A stretch of DNA of 11,463 nucleotides from CAYNFP01 sp964492595 (GTDB lineage: Bacteria > Bacillota_I > Bacilli_A > RF39 > UBA660): the NCBI GenBank assembly GCA_964492595.1, contig CAZBKY010000025.1, positions 1-11,463 of the forward strand, read 5' to 3'. The translations under genes and the position numbers were made by a program. The first letter of the stretch is position 1; the number at the start of each line of letters is the position of its first letter. The notes under the pieces are model-generated. The model was not told the DNA's origin, did not search any database, and saw only the letters and a program-made list of their open reading frames with translations. Below are positions 1-6,935 of the stretch, piece by piece.

Positions 1-47
1 GATATATATTAGATAAAGTTTTAGAAAAAGCTGTTATTGTGGATTAA
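1..47 (+). CDS. rpsQ: 30S ribosomal protein S17, C-terminal end (partial)
   Basis: Only the last 14 codons and the TAA stop lie in the window, read in the frame starting at base 3. The residues YILDKVLEKAVIVD fit the hydrophobic/charged tail that ends S17 (commonly a V-x-V-x-E-K-A pattern). S17 binds 16S rRNA early in small-subunit assembly. The gene directly before rplN in Bacillota spc operons is rpsQ, so position supports the call more than the short peptide does. Its stop overlaps the ribosome binding site of rplN (TAAGGAGG, 45-52), which suggests coupled translation. Confidence 0.8.
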   Translation, partial: YILDKVLEKAVIVD

Positions 48-59
48 GGAGGACTGATT

Positions 60-428
60 ATGGTACAACCAGAAAGTCGTTTAAAAGTTGCTGATAATAC
101 TGGAGCTCGTGAGTTATTAGTAATCAGAGTTTTAGGTGGAAGCAAAGTAAAAAGCGGAAACATTGGAGATGTAATAGTTGGTACTGTTAAAAAAGCAATA
201 CCAAATGGTACAGTAGAAAAAGGAAAAGTAGTAAAAGCTGTTATAGTAAGAACAGTACATGGAGTTAAAAGAAAAGATGGAACTCATATCAAATTTGAAG
301 ATAATGCATGTGTATTAATTAAAGATGATAATAGTCCAGTTGGAACTCGTGTACTAGGACCTGTTGCTCGTGAATTACGTGATAAGAATTATATGAAAAT
401 CATTTCACTAGCACCAGAAGTGTTATAG
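60..428 (+). CDS. rplN: 50S ribosomal protein L14
   Basis: The product has 122 residues, the normal length of bacterial L14 (uL14). It begins MVQPESRLKVADNTGA, the family signature, and ends with the conserved GPVARELRD...MKIISLAPEVL segment. L14 is a five-stranded beta-barrel protein that binds 23S rRNA near the factor-binding site and contacts 16S rRNA in an intersubunit bridge; it is also the docking site of the silencing factor RsfS. The start is fixed by TAAGGAGG at 45-52, seven bases upstream. It lies 12 bases after rpsQ and 12 before rplX. Nothing is unusual in the sequence. Confidence 0.98.
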   Translation: MVQPESRLKVADNTGARELLVIRVLGGSKVKSGNIGDVIVGTVKKAIPNGTVEKGKVVKAVIVRTVHGVKRKDGTHIKFEDNACVLIKDDNSPVGTRVLGPVARELRDKNYMKIISLAPEVL

Positions 429-440
429 GAGGATAATCTT

Positions 441-731
441 ATGAAAATTAAAGTAGGAGATATGGTAAAAGTAATATCGGGAAGCTACAAAGGAAAAGAA
501 GGAAAAGTTTTACAAATTTTAAAAAGTGAAAACAGAATTTTAGTAGACAAAATAAATATTGTTAAAAAACATGTTAAACCAAATTCTTCTAATGAAACCG
601 GTGGAATTCTTGAAACTGAAGCACCAATTCACATTTCGAATGTTAAACTATCAAAAAAAGAAGATAAAAAACAAGAGAAAAAAAATGTGAAAAAAACTAC
701 TAAAAAAGAAAGTAAAAAAGTAGGTGAATAA
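441..731 (+). CDS. rplX: 50S ribosomal protein L24 with Lys-rich C-terminal tail
   Basis: The product has 96 residues. Residues 1-70 are a clear L24 (uL24): a KOW motif at about 5-30 (VGDMVKVISGSYKGKEGKV), then the D-K-I-N-I-V-K-K-H-x-K-P segment and APIHISNV at 61-68. L24 starts 50S assembly by binding the 5' end of 23S rRNA and sits near the exit tunnel. From residue 71 the usual family ending (a G-x-P-T-R-V-G segment and a basic strand) is missing. In its place are about 26 residues made mostly of Lys, with some Glu, Ser and Thr. An AGGAGG at 427-432 overlaps the rplN stop and sets the start. The stop overlaps the rplE ATG by one base. Confidence 0.95.
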   Translation: MKIKVGDMVKVISGSYKGKEGKVLQILKSENRILVDKINIVKKHVKPNSSNETGGILETEAPIHISNVKLSKKEDKKQEKKNVKKTTKKESKKVGE

Positions 732-1270
732 TGGAAACATTAAAAGAATTATACATTAAAGAAATACAACCTAATTTAAAAAAAGAATTTGGATACTCCT
801 CTATTATGAAAGTACCCAGATTAGAAAAAATCGTTCTTAATATGGGTGTTGGAGATGCTTTGGCAGATTCCAAATACCTAGAAGCTGCAGCTAAAGAACT
901 TGAAATAATTGCGGGTCAAAAACCAGTTATTACTAAAGCTAAAAAATCAATTGCAGGATTCAAATTAAGAGAAGGAAATAAAATAGGATGTAAAGTCACT
1001 TTAAGAGGAGATAAAATGTATATCTTCTTAGAAAAACTTGTTAAAATAGCGCTTCCTCGTGTAAGAGACTTTAGAGGAATATCTAAAGGAAGCTTTGATG
1101 GAAGAGGAAACTATACTTTAGGAATAAAAGAACAACTTGTATTTCCTGAAGTTGAATACGACAATGTTATTAAAACTCGTGGTTTGGATGTAGTTATAGT
1201 GACAACAGCTAAAACAAATGAAGAGGCTTTAGCATTATTAACAGGGTTTGGATTACCTTTTAGAAAGTAA
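731..1270 (+). CDS. rplE: 50S ribosomal protein L5
   Basis: The product has 179 residues, the standard length. Family landmarks are KIVLNMGVGDA near 33-43, the segment AGQKPVITKAKKSIAGFKLREG near 61-82, LPRVRDFRGIS near 108-118, GNYTLGIKEQLVFPE near 126-140 and the C-terminal EEALALLTGFGLPF. L5 (uL5) carries 5S rRNA into the central protuberance of the large subunit and touches the P-site tRNA. The ATG lies inside TAATG, overlapping the last base of the rplX stop, so translation is probably by reinitiation from rplX; no strong independent ribosome binding site is seen. rpsN follows after 11 bases. Confidence 0.98.
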   Translation: METLKELYIKEIQPNLKKEFGYSSIMKVPRLEKIVLNMGVGDALADSKYLEAAAKELEIIAGQKPVITKAKKSIAGFKLREGNKIGCKVTLRGDKMYIFLEKLVKIALPRVRDFRGISKGSFDGRGNYTLGIKEQLVFPEVEYDNVIKTRGLDVVIVTTAKTNEEALALLTGFGLPFRK

Positions 1271-1281
1271 AGGAGAACATT

Positions 1282-1467
1282 ATGGCAAAGAAAAGTAAAA
1301 TAATAAGTTGGAAAAAAGGCTCAAAATTTAAAGCTAGAAATTACAGCAGATGTGAAAGATGCGGAAGACCTCATGGAGTTTTAAGTAAATTCGGTCTATG
1401 TCGTATATGCTTTAGAGAACTTGCTAACAAGGGTCAAATTCCTGGCGTTAAAAAATCTAGTTGGTAA
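1282..1467 (+). CDS. rpsN: 30S ribosomal protein S14, zinc-binding (type Z)
   Basis: The 61-residue product matches the short S14 form. It carries two Cys pairs, C24-x2-C27 and C40-x2-C43, that hold one zinc ion, together with the conserved RCGRPHGV and ICFRELA segments and the terminal basic KKSSW. S14 (uS14) binds 16S rRNA in the head of the 30S subunit. Keeping the zinc form, not the longer Cys-less paralog, is normal for the main operon copy in Bacillota. AAGGAG is placed 5-10 bases before the ATG. In most genomes rpsH follows directly; here an extra ORF starts 14 bases after the stop. Confidence 0.98.
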   Translation: MAKKSKIISWKKGSKFKARNYSRCERCGRPHGVLSKFGLCRICFRELANKGQIPGVKKSSW

Positions 1468-1480
1468 ATGTGAGGGGAAA

Positions 1481-1771
1481 ATGAGTTCATTAGAATATAA
1501 ATTGAGTGAATTAGAGCTTAAATTAAGAATTGAAAAAGATAAACTTGCTGATATTGATGAGGCCATCAAATTACTTGACATGGAATATCAAAAAAAGACA
1601 ATAAGTAAGAGTGATTATATAGATGAAGCAGTTGATTTATTCTCTTACAGAATAATTCTTGAAAGTCGAAGAAACAGAGCACAAAAAGATTTAGATGATT
1701 TTAAAAAGGGAAATAAAAGTTTAGTAAGTTGCAGAACTTTAAGAAGGGAGGCCATTAATTATGGTAAATGA
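1481..1771 (+). CDS. unrecognised 96-residue helical protein between rpsN and rpsH
   Basis: I do not recognise this protein. The 96 residues are strongly charged (Lys/Glu/Asp/Arg) with regularly spaced Leu and Ile. Residues 1-45 read as a likely coiled-coil helix, and 50-83 as a second amphipathic helix. There is no signal peptide, membrane segment or Cys/His metal motif. The start at 1481 is preferred over the upstream in-frame ATG at 1421, because 1421 lies inside rpsN and 1481 has GAGG at 1472-1475, five bases away. The last 11 bases overlap the rpsH start, and the rpsH ribosome binding site (AAGGGAGG, 1744-1751) lies within this ORF. Codon use matches the neighbours. Placement, ribosome binding site and overlap argue that it is translated. 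A ribosome- or S8-related role is only a guess from context. Confidence 0.75.
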   Translation: MSSLEYKLSELELKLRIEKDKLADIDEAIKLLDMEYQKKTISKSDYIDEAVDLFSYRIILESRRNRAQKDLDDFKKGNKSLVSCRTLRREAINYGK

Positions 1772-2156
1772 CACAATAGCAGATATGCTTACAAGAATTC
1801 GTAATGCAAAGGCTATGAGGTACAAAACAGTTGAAATACCATCTACAAAATTAACTAGAGGTATATCAGAAATATTCGTAAAAGAAGGATATATCGGAGG
1901 ATTTAGTGTAAGCGAATCAAAAGAGGGAGATATGCTTATATTAAGTTTAAAATATTCAAAATCTAAAGAAAGTGTAATTACAGGTTTAAAAAGAATTAGC
2001 AAGCCTGGATTACGTGTGTATACAAAAGCAAATGAATTGCCAAGAGTTCTTAATGGTTTAGGAACAGCAGTTATATCTACTCCAGAAGGTCTAATGACTG
2101 ATAAGGAAGCTAGAGGTAAAAATCTTGGTGGAGAAGTGCTTTTATATATATGGTAA
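1761..2156 (+). CDS. rpsH: 30S ribosomal protein S8
   Basis: The 131-residue product starts with the S8 signature DTIADMLTRIRNA (residues 4-16) and ends with the conserved STPEGLMTDKEAR, GGEVLLYIW region. S8 (uS8) binds the central domain of 16S rRNA and is needed for platform assembly. In E. coli it also represses its own operon by binding mRNA near the start of rplE; whether that happens here cannot be told from the sequence. The ribosome binding site AAGGGAGG lies at 1744-1751, inside the preceding small ORF, and the two reading frames overlap by 11 bases. rplF follows after 12 bases. Confidence 0.98.
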   Translation: MVNDTIADMLTRIRNAKAMRYKTVEIPSTKLTRGISEIFVKEGYIGGFSVSESKEGDMLILSLKYSKSKESVITGLKRISKPGLRVYTKANELPRVLNGLGTAVISTPEGLMTDKEARGKNLGGEVLLYIW

Positions 2157-2168
2157 GGTGAATAAAAT

Positions 2169-2705
2169 ATGAGTCGTATAGGTAAAAGAGAACTTGTAAT
2201 ACCAGAAGGTGTCACAGTTTCAGTAGAAAATAATGTTGTAACGGTTAAAGGACCAAAAGGAACTCTTACATTTAATTACAAAAATAAAGTAGAAGTAATT
2301 ATTAAAGATGGTAAAGTGTTCGTAGCTAGAAAAAATGAAGAAAAAGAGACTAGACAACTTCATGGAACAACAAATGCACTTATAAATAATATGTTAATTG
2401 GAGTAAGTCAGGGTTTTAAAAAAGAATTAGAAATAAATGGTGTAGGTTATAAGTTTAATGTTCAAGGAAATAAATTACTAGTTAATGCGGGATATTCACA
2501 TCAGGTTAGTTTAGAAATACCAAGTAATTTAAAAGTGGAAGTGCTTTCTAATACTGAACTTGTAATTAGTGGAATTGATAAACAGGCAGTTGGTGAATTT
2601 GCCGCTACTATAAGAAAAATAAGAAGGCCAGAGCCATATAAAGGAAAAGGAATTAAATACAAAAACGAATATATACGTCGTAAAGAAGGAAAGAAAGCTG
2701 CGTAA
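2169..2705 (+). CDS. rplF: 50S ribosomal protein L6
   Basis: The product has 178 residues, typical for L6 (uL6). It begins MSRIGKRELVIPEGV and contains VKGPKGTL near residues 27-34, then the second-domain signature at about 147-167 (ATIRKIRRPEPYKGKGIKY), which binds 23S rRNA near the sarcin-ricin loop at the factor-binding site. Two tandem L6 domains of about 80 residues are evident. AAGGTG at 2154-2159 overlaps the rpsH stop and precedes the ATG by nine bases. The C-terminus is basic (RRKEGKKAA), as expected. Confidence 0.98.
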   Translation: MSRIGKRELVIPEGVTVSVENNVVTVKGPKGTLTFNYKNKVEVIIKDGKVFVARKNEEKETRQLHGTTNALINNMLIGVSQGFKKELEINGVGYKFNVQGNKLLVNAGYSHQVSLEIPSNLKVEVLSNTELVISGIDKQAVGEFAATIRKIRRPEPYKGKGIKYKNEYIRRKEGKKAA

Positions 2706-2715
2706 GGAGGTTATT

Positions 2716-3069
2716 ATGATAAAAAAAGAATCAAGAAATGTTGGAAGAACTGAAAGGCATAAAAGAATAAGAAAAGATATTTTAGGTAGTGCTTCTATTC
2801 CAAGATTAAATATATTTAGAAGTAATAAAGATATATATGCCCAAATTATTGATGATGAAGAGGGTAAAACTTTATTAAGTGTTTCTGGTAGTGAATTAAA
2901 TCTAAAGGGAAATAACATTGAAACAGCTAAAAAAATTGGAGAAAAAATCGCAGAAAAAGCAATTAATGCCAAGATTAAAAAAGTAGTATTTGACAGAGGC
3001 GGTTATTTATACCATGGGCGTATTAAAGCATTGGCAGAAGCCGCTCGTGAGAAAGGATTGGAGTTTTAA
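2716..3069 (+). CDS. rplR: 50S ribosomal protein L18
   Basis: The product has 117 residues. It has a basic N-terminus (residues 1-22), IPRLNIFRSNKDIYAQIIDD near 29-48, and the C-terminal signature VVFDRGGYLYHGRIKALAEAAREKGLEF. L18 (uL18) binds 5S rRNA and joins it, with L5, to the central protuberance. The start is set by TAAGGAGGT, which overlaps the rplF stop (2703-2711). Its TAA shares one base with the rpsE ATG (TAATG), so the two are probably translationally coupled. Confidence 0.98.
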   Translation: MIKKESRNVGRTERHKRIRKDILGSASIPRLNIFRSNKDIYAQIIDDEEGKTLLSVSGSELNLKGNNIETAKKIGEKIAEKAINAKIKKVVFDRGGYLYHGRIKALAEAAREKGLEF

Positions 3070-3587
3070 TGGAATTTAAGAAACAAGACAGAAGAGAAGA
3101 ACCTAAAAAATTGTACGAGGATAAAATTATATCTATAAACCGTGTTACTAAATCTACAAAAGGTGGAAGAAGATTTAGATTTTCTGCTACTGTGGCTGTG
3201 GGAAATAGAAAAGGCAAGGTTGGTATAGGTACAGGTAAATCAAATGAAATACCTGAAGCTGTAACAAAGGCAATAAAATCTGCTGAAAAAAATATGATAA
3301 ATGTTGTTTTAGTAGATGATAGAACAATCTCTCATGAAATAGTTGGTGTTTGTGGAGCTGCTAAAGTTTTAATAAAACCGGCTAAAGAAGGTAGAGGAGT
3401 TATTGCGGGAGGACCTGTTAGAATAATTTTAGATCTTGCTGGAGTAAAAGATGTTGTATCTAAATCATTAGGAAGTAATACACAAATTAATACTTCACGT
3501 GCTACAATAGATGCACTAAAAAAACAAAGAAGCATTTCTGAATTGGCTTCACTTCGTGGAAAACAAGTAGAGGAGATTAAAGGATAA
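3069..3587 (+). CDS. rpsE: 30S ribosomal protein S5
   Basis: The product has 172 residues. The N-terminal double-stranded-RNA-binding-like domain shows the S5 signature INRVTKSTKGGRRFRFSATV, followed by VGNRKGKVGIGTGKSNEIPEAV (about residues 49-70). The C-terminal domain contains AGGPVRIILDLAGVKDVVSKSLGS. S5 (uS5) sits at the mRNA entry side of the 30S body and influences decoding accuracy and helicase activity. The start overlaps the rplR stop by one base, and the stop overlaps the rplO ATG by one base. In most Bacillota rpmD (L30) lies between rpsE and rplO; there is no room for it here. Confidence 0.98.
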   Translation: MEFKKQDRREEPKKLYEDKIISINRVTKSTKGGRRFRFSATVAVGNRKGKVGIGTGKSNEIPEAVTKAIKSAEKNMINVVLVDDRTISHEIVGVCGAAKVLIKPAKEGRGVIAGGPVRIILDLAGVKDVVSKSLGSNTQINTSRATIDALKKQRSISELASLRGKQVEEIKG

Positions 3588-4030
3588 TGAAATTAAATGA
3601 ATTAAAAAATAATCCTGGATCCACTCATAGAAGAAAAGAAGTAGGTAGAGGTCCTGGTTCAGGCCATGGAAAAACTTCAACTCGTGGTGAAAAAGGACAA
3701 AAAGCTCGTTCAGGAGCAAGCATTCCAGCTTGGTTTGAGGGTGGACAAAATCCATTATATAAAAGATTGCCAAGAAGAGGGTTTAACAATAAGAGATTTT
3801 CAATGAGATATGCTGTGATAAATGTGTCAGAGTTAAACATATTTGAAGATGATACTATAGTTACACCAGAATTAATGAGAGAAAAAAGATTATATACTAA
3901 AGAATTAAAAGGAATTAAAATTTTAGGTAATGGTAATTTAGAAAAAAAATTAACTGTAAAAGCTAATATATTTACTAACAGTGCTATTAAGAAAATAGAA
4001 GGATTAGGCGGGAAAGCAGAGGTGATTTAA
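3587..4030 (+). CDS. rplO: 50S ribosomal protein L15
   Basis: The 147-residue product opens MKLNELKNNPGSTHRRKEVGRG and continues with the Gly/Lys/Arg-rich extended arm typical of L15 (uL15), including GSGHGKTSTRGEKGQKARSG and FEGGQNPLYKRLPRRGF. The globular C-terminal half has the usual ending with a GG-K-A-E-V-I strand. L15 is a late 50S assembly protein that reaches deep into 23S rRNA. The ATG overlaps the rpsE stop (TAATG). secY begins two bases after the stop, with its ribosome binding site GAGGTG (4019-4024) inside the rplO coding sequence. Confidence 0.98.
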   Translation: MKLNELKNNPGSTHRRKEVGRGPGSGHGKTSTRGEKGQKARSGASIPAWFEGGQNPLYKRLPRRGFNNKRFSMRYAVINVSELNIFEDDTIVTPELMREKRLYTKELKGIKILGNGNLEKKLTVKANIFTNSAIKKIEGLGGKAEVI

Positions 4031-4031
4031 A

Positions 4032-5285
4032 ATGTTTGCAACATTTAAGCAATTATTTAAATCTACTAATAAAGATTTGTTGCAAAGAGTTATATTTACT
4101 CTTTGTGGCCTTACAGTGTTCGCTCTAGGCAATGCCATAACAGTACCCGGTATGTCAAAAATTACTGGAGATTTAGGTTTTCTAGAATTATTAAATGCAA
4201 TGAGCGGTGGAGGATTAAGACAATTTTCAATATTTGCATTAGGTGTTATGCCATATATTAGTGCATCTATTCTTACTCAAATACTTCAAATGGATATAAT
4301 TCCATACTTTAAAGATTTGAAAGAAATGGGAGAAGAGGGAAGAACGAAAATAAATAAAATCACTAGATATCTTGGAGTGGCCTTTGCATTTGTTCAAGGT
4401 GTTGTATATTCTTTAATGTTTATAGGAAAAGGCTCAGATCCAGTACAATACTTTAAAATCGCAACTATACTTACTGGAGGAACAGCATTTCTGCTTTGGA
4501 TGGGAGACCAAATTACACAAAAAGGTATTGGTAATGGAGTATCTCTAATAATTATGGCAGGAATAGTTGGTACTTTGCCTTCAATGTTTATAAATGCATA
4601 TCAGGCTTTGATACCAAATGCATCAAGTATATTAATAGGTATAGTATCATTTAGTTTATTTATATTCTTATACATATTTATAATAGTGGGAGTTATTTAT
4701 ATACAGGAGGCTGAGAGAAGAGTACCAATTCAATATTCGAACAGAACTGTATCTTCTTATGGAGGAAAACAAACATATCTTCCTTTGAAAATAAATTCTG
4801 CAGGTGTTATGCCAGTTATTTTTGCATCAACAGTGATGGCAATACCATCGGTAATAAAGTTTCTAACAACAAATGAAAAAGTTTTGCAGGTTGTTAACAA
4901 TATATTTTCAACAGAAACTCCAGTTGGGTTCATAATATACATAGTTTTAATATTATTCTTTACATATATTTATACATTTATGGTATTAAGTCCCGATAAA
5001 CTTTCAAAAGACTTAAATAAAAATGGTGGATATATTCCAGGAATAAGACCCGGAAGTGAAACCAAAGGTTATATTTCTAAAGTGCTTGGAAGAATAACAT
5101 TACTGGGTGCATTATTTATAGCCATAATCGCAGCATTGCCCATACTATTTACCGCAACAACAAGTTTACCAAGTTCAGTAAAAATTGGTGGAACAAGTAT
5201 ATTAATCGTTGTTGGAGTTGTTGCAGAGACTTATAAACAACTAGAATCATCTGTGGCAAGCAGAAATTATAATAAAAGAAGGTAG
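4032..5285 (+). CDS. secY: protein translocase subunit SecY
   Basis: The 417-residue polytopic membrane protein has about ten hydrophobic segments (roughly 19-38, 67-87, 113-133, 146-164, 170-186, 205-224, 262-279, 298-319, 354-375 and 386-400). SecY forms the channel of the SecYEG translocon, which exports proteins with SecA and inserts membrane proteins from the ribosome. Landmarks are FSIFALGVMPYISASI at 65-80, the cytoplasmic loop with AERRVPIQYS at 227-236, and YGGKQTYLPLKINSAGVMPVIFAS around 243-266. NGGYIPGIRPG at 331-341 precedes the last two helices. The length is slightly shorter than in B. subtilis. The position between rplO and adk is standard. Confidence 0.98.
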   Translation: MFATFKQLFKSTNKDLLQRVIFTLCGLTVFALGNAITVPGMSKITGDLGFLELLNAMSGGGLRQFSIFALGVMPYISASILTQILQMDIIPYFKDLKEMGEEGRTKINKITRYLGVAFAFVQGVVYSLMFIGKGSDPVQYFKIATILTGGTAFLLWMGDQITQKGIGNGVSLIIMAGIVGTLPSMFINAYQALIPNASSILIGIVSFSLFIFLYIFIIVGVIYIQEAERRVPIQYSNRTVSSYGGKQTYLPLKINSAGVMPVIFASTVMAIPSVIKFLTTNEKVLQVVNNIFSTETPVGFIIYIVLILFFTYIYTFMVLSPDKLSKDLNKNGGYIPGIRPGSETKGYISKVLGRITLLGALFIAIIAALPILFTATTSLPSSVKIGGTSILIVVGVVAETYKQLESSVASRNYNKRR

Positions 5286-5291
5286 GTAAAA

Positions 5292-5948
5292 ATGAATTTA
5301 ATTTTAATCGCACCTCCTGCCGCAGGAAAAGGTACTATCGCAAAATTGTTAAATGAAAAATATGGGCTAATTGGAATCGGTGCAGGAGAACTTCTAAGAG
5401 GAGTGAATCCAGGTACAAAGTTGGGCAAGAAAATCAGAAAACTTCAGTCTAAAAGAATATTAGTCCCTGATGATATTACTAATGAACTTATAAAAAATAG
5501 ATTATCTGAGGGTGATATTAAAAAATATGGAGCTATATTAGATGGTTATCCAAGGAGAATGGAGCAGGTATATGCATTTAATGATATATGTAGAGATTTA
5601 TCTATAAAAATAGATTATGTCATATATTTAAAAGTTGATTATGATATCGCACTCCAAAGAACTATAGGAAGAAAAATATGCCCTGAATGTAAAACAACTT
5701 ATAATGTACTAACGAAATTTAATAGACCTCAAAATGGAGAAATCTGTGATGAATGTAAAGTACCTTTAGTTAAAAGAAATGATGATAATGAAGAATCTTT
5801 GAAAGCTGGATTAAACTTCTTTGAAAAAAACACATTACCAGTTGTAGAATATTACAAATCAAAAGGAGGGGTCATAGAAATAGATGGGAATCAAGATGCT
5901 TATGAATCGCTAAAAGAAATTGAAGCTCTTATAGGACTTAAAAAATGA
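5292..5948 (+). CDS. adk: adenylate kinase with divergent P-loop
   Basis: The 218-residue product fits the long-form adenylate kinase that makes 2 ADP from ATP and AMP. Seen: P-loop Lys13 in AGKGT (11-15), R36, DGYPR at 84-88 with R88, Q92, R123 and R127, and a LID with a four-Cys zinc site (C130, C133, C152, C155). Several residues that are usually invariant differ. The P-loop reads APPAAGKGTI in place of GxPGAGKGTQ (Ala at 7 and 10). The AMP-site S-T-G-D becomes GAGE (30-33, no Thr31). The Arg of the conserved R-L pair after R-x-D-D is Gly173. The start is supported by AAGG in the secY tail, nine bases upstream. The stop overlaps the map start (ATGA). Position says adk; catalytic competence is uncertain because of the substitutions. 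Confidence 0.9.
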   Translation: MNLILIAPPAAGKGTIAKLLNEKYGLIGIGAGELLRGVNPGTKLGKKIRKLQSKRILVPDDITNELIKNRLSEGDIKKYGAILDGYPRRMEQVYAFNDICRDLSIKIDYVIYLKVDYDIALQRTIGRKICPECKTTYNVLTKFNRPQNGEICDECKVPLVKRNDDNEESLKAGLNFFEKNTLPVVEYYKSKGGVIEIDGNQDAYESLKEIEALIGLKK

Positions 5949-6697
5949 TTAGCATTAAATCTGATAAAGAAATAAAACTAATGAGGCATTCTGGAAAAAT
6001 CGCTTACAATTTACTAGAGGCTCTCAAGGATTTAATGGTTTCGGGAGTGAGTACTGAAAAAATAAATGATTATGCACATAAATATATTGAAGAAAATAAA
6101 TGCACACCTTCGTTTCTAGGATTTGAAGAATACCCTGCAAGTATATGTGTAAGCATCAACCAAGTCATCGTGCATGGAATTCCTGATAAAAATAAAATAT
6201 TAAAAAATGGAGATATAGTATCTGTAGATGTTGGAGTTAATTATAAAGGATATAATACCGATACTGCGTATACATATATAATAGGAAATACTACAAAAGA
6301 GAAAAAAGAGCTGGTAGAATATACTAAGGAAGCTCTTTACAAAGGACTTGAAGTAATTAAAGCTGGAATTAAATTGAATGAGGTTTGTAAAAAAATTGAA
6401 AGTGTAGCCGTAAAACATCGTTATGCAGTATTTAGAGAACTAACAGGACATGGTGTAGGAAAATTTCTGCACGAAGATCCGTTTATTCCTAACTACTCAA
6501 ACAAAGAAAGTGAAAACATAATCTTAAAAGAAGGAATGACACTTGCAATTGAACCGATGTTCGGTTTAAAAGATAATGATATATGGATGCTCGAAGATGA
6601 ATGGGGAATTGAGACTGTGGATAAAAGTCCTTCTGCACACTTTGAACATACCATACTCGTAACAAAAACGGGTTACGAAATATTAACAGGAGAGTGA
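5945..6697 (+). CDS. map: methionine aminopeptidase, type I
   Basis: The 250-residue enzyme removes the initiator Met from nascent proteins. All metal ligands of the pita-bread fold are visible: D95, D106, H169, E203 and E234. The substrate-side His residues H77 and H176 are also present. Motifs are SINQVIVHGIP near 70-80, VDVGVNYKGYNTDTA near 94-108, TGHGVGKFLHEDP at 167-179 and the E-P-M segment at 203-205. There is no N-terminal zinc or SH3-binding extension, so this is the short type Ia form. The ATG overlaps the adk stop (ATGA), so it is probably coupled. infA starts five bases after the stop. Confidence 0.97.
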   Translation: MISIKSDKEIKLMRHSGKIAYNLLEALKDLMVSGVSTEKINDYAHKYIEENKCTPSFLGFEEYPASICVSINQVIVHGIPDKNKILKNGDIVSVDVGVNYKGYNTDTAYTYIIGNTTKEKKELVEYTKEALYKGLEVIKAGIKLNEVCKKIESVAVKHRYAVFRELTGHGVGKFLHEDPFIPNYSNKESENIILKEGMTLAIEPMFGLKDNDIWMLEDEWGIETVDKSPSAHFEHTILVTKTGYEILTGE

Positions 6698-6702
6698 GAA
6701 AA

Positions 6703-6918
6703 TTGGCCAAAGACGGATATATTGAAGTTGAAGGAAAGGTAATTGAATTATTACCAAATTATGAATTCAAGGTAAAACTTGAAAATGAGCACATAGTAAC
6801 TGCCGGCGTTTCTGGGAAAATCCGAATGAATAACATTCGCATTTATCCGGGTGATAAGGTGCTTATGGAAATACCAATTTGTGATTTAACACGCGGGCGA
6901 ATAGTTTATAGATATTAA
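6703..6918 (+). CDS. infA: translation initiation factor IF-1
   Basis: The 71-residue S1-like OB-fold protein opens AKDGYIEVEGKVIELLP and has SGKIRMNNIRIYPGDKV at 37-53 and DLTRGRIVYRY at the end, all diagnostic. IF-1 binds the 30S A site and aids IF-2 and IF-3 in initiation. I place the start at TTG 6703. It gives the canonical M-A-K beginning and lies 10 bases after AGGAG at 6688-6692. The in-frame GTG at 6694 adds three residues but would sit one base from that ribosome binding site. The KOW-domain gene often found between map and infA in Bacillota is absent. rpmJ follows after 17 bases. Confidence 0.95.
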   Translation: MAKDGYIEVEGKVIELLPNYEFKVKLENEHIVTAGVSGKIRMNNIRIYPGDKVLMEIPICDLTRGRIVYRY

Positions 6919-6935
6919 AAAGGAGAGGATTAAAA

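Noticed and set aside
1421..1480. Upstream in-frame ATG that would lengthen the small ORF after rpsN by 20 residues
   Set aside because: It lies within rpsN in another frame and has no ribosome binding site; the ATG at 1481 has one.
1739..2215. Long reverse-strand frame opposite rpsH, and similar reverse frames opposite rplF, rpsE, rplO, adk, map, rpsK and ctpA
   Set aside because: All lie antisense to well-identified genes, show no recognisable motifs or ribosome binding sites, and are explained by the A/T-biased codon use of the sense strand.
6694..6702. GTG as the infA start
   Set aside because: It is one base from AGGAG, too close for use, while TTG at 6703 gives the canonical M-A-K start at good spacing.
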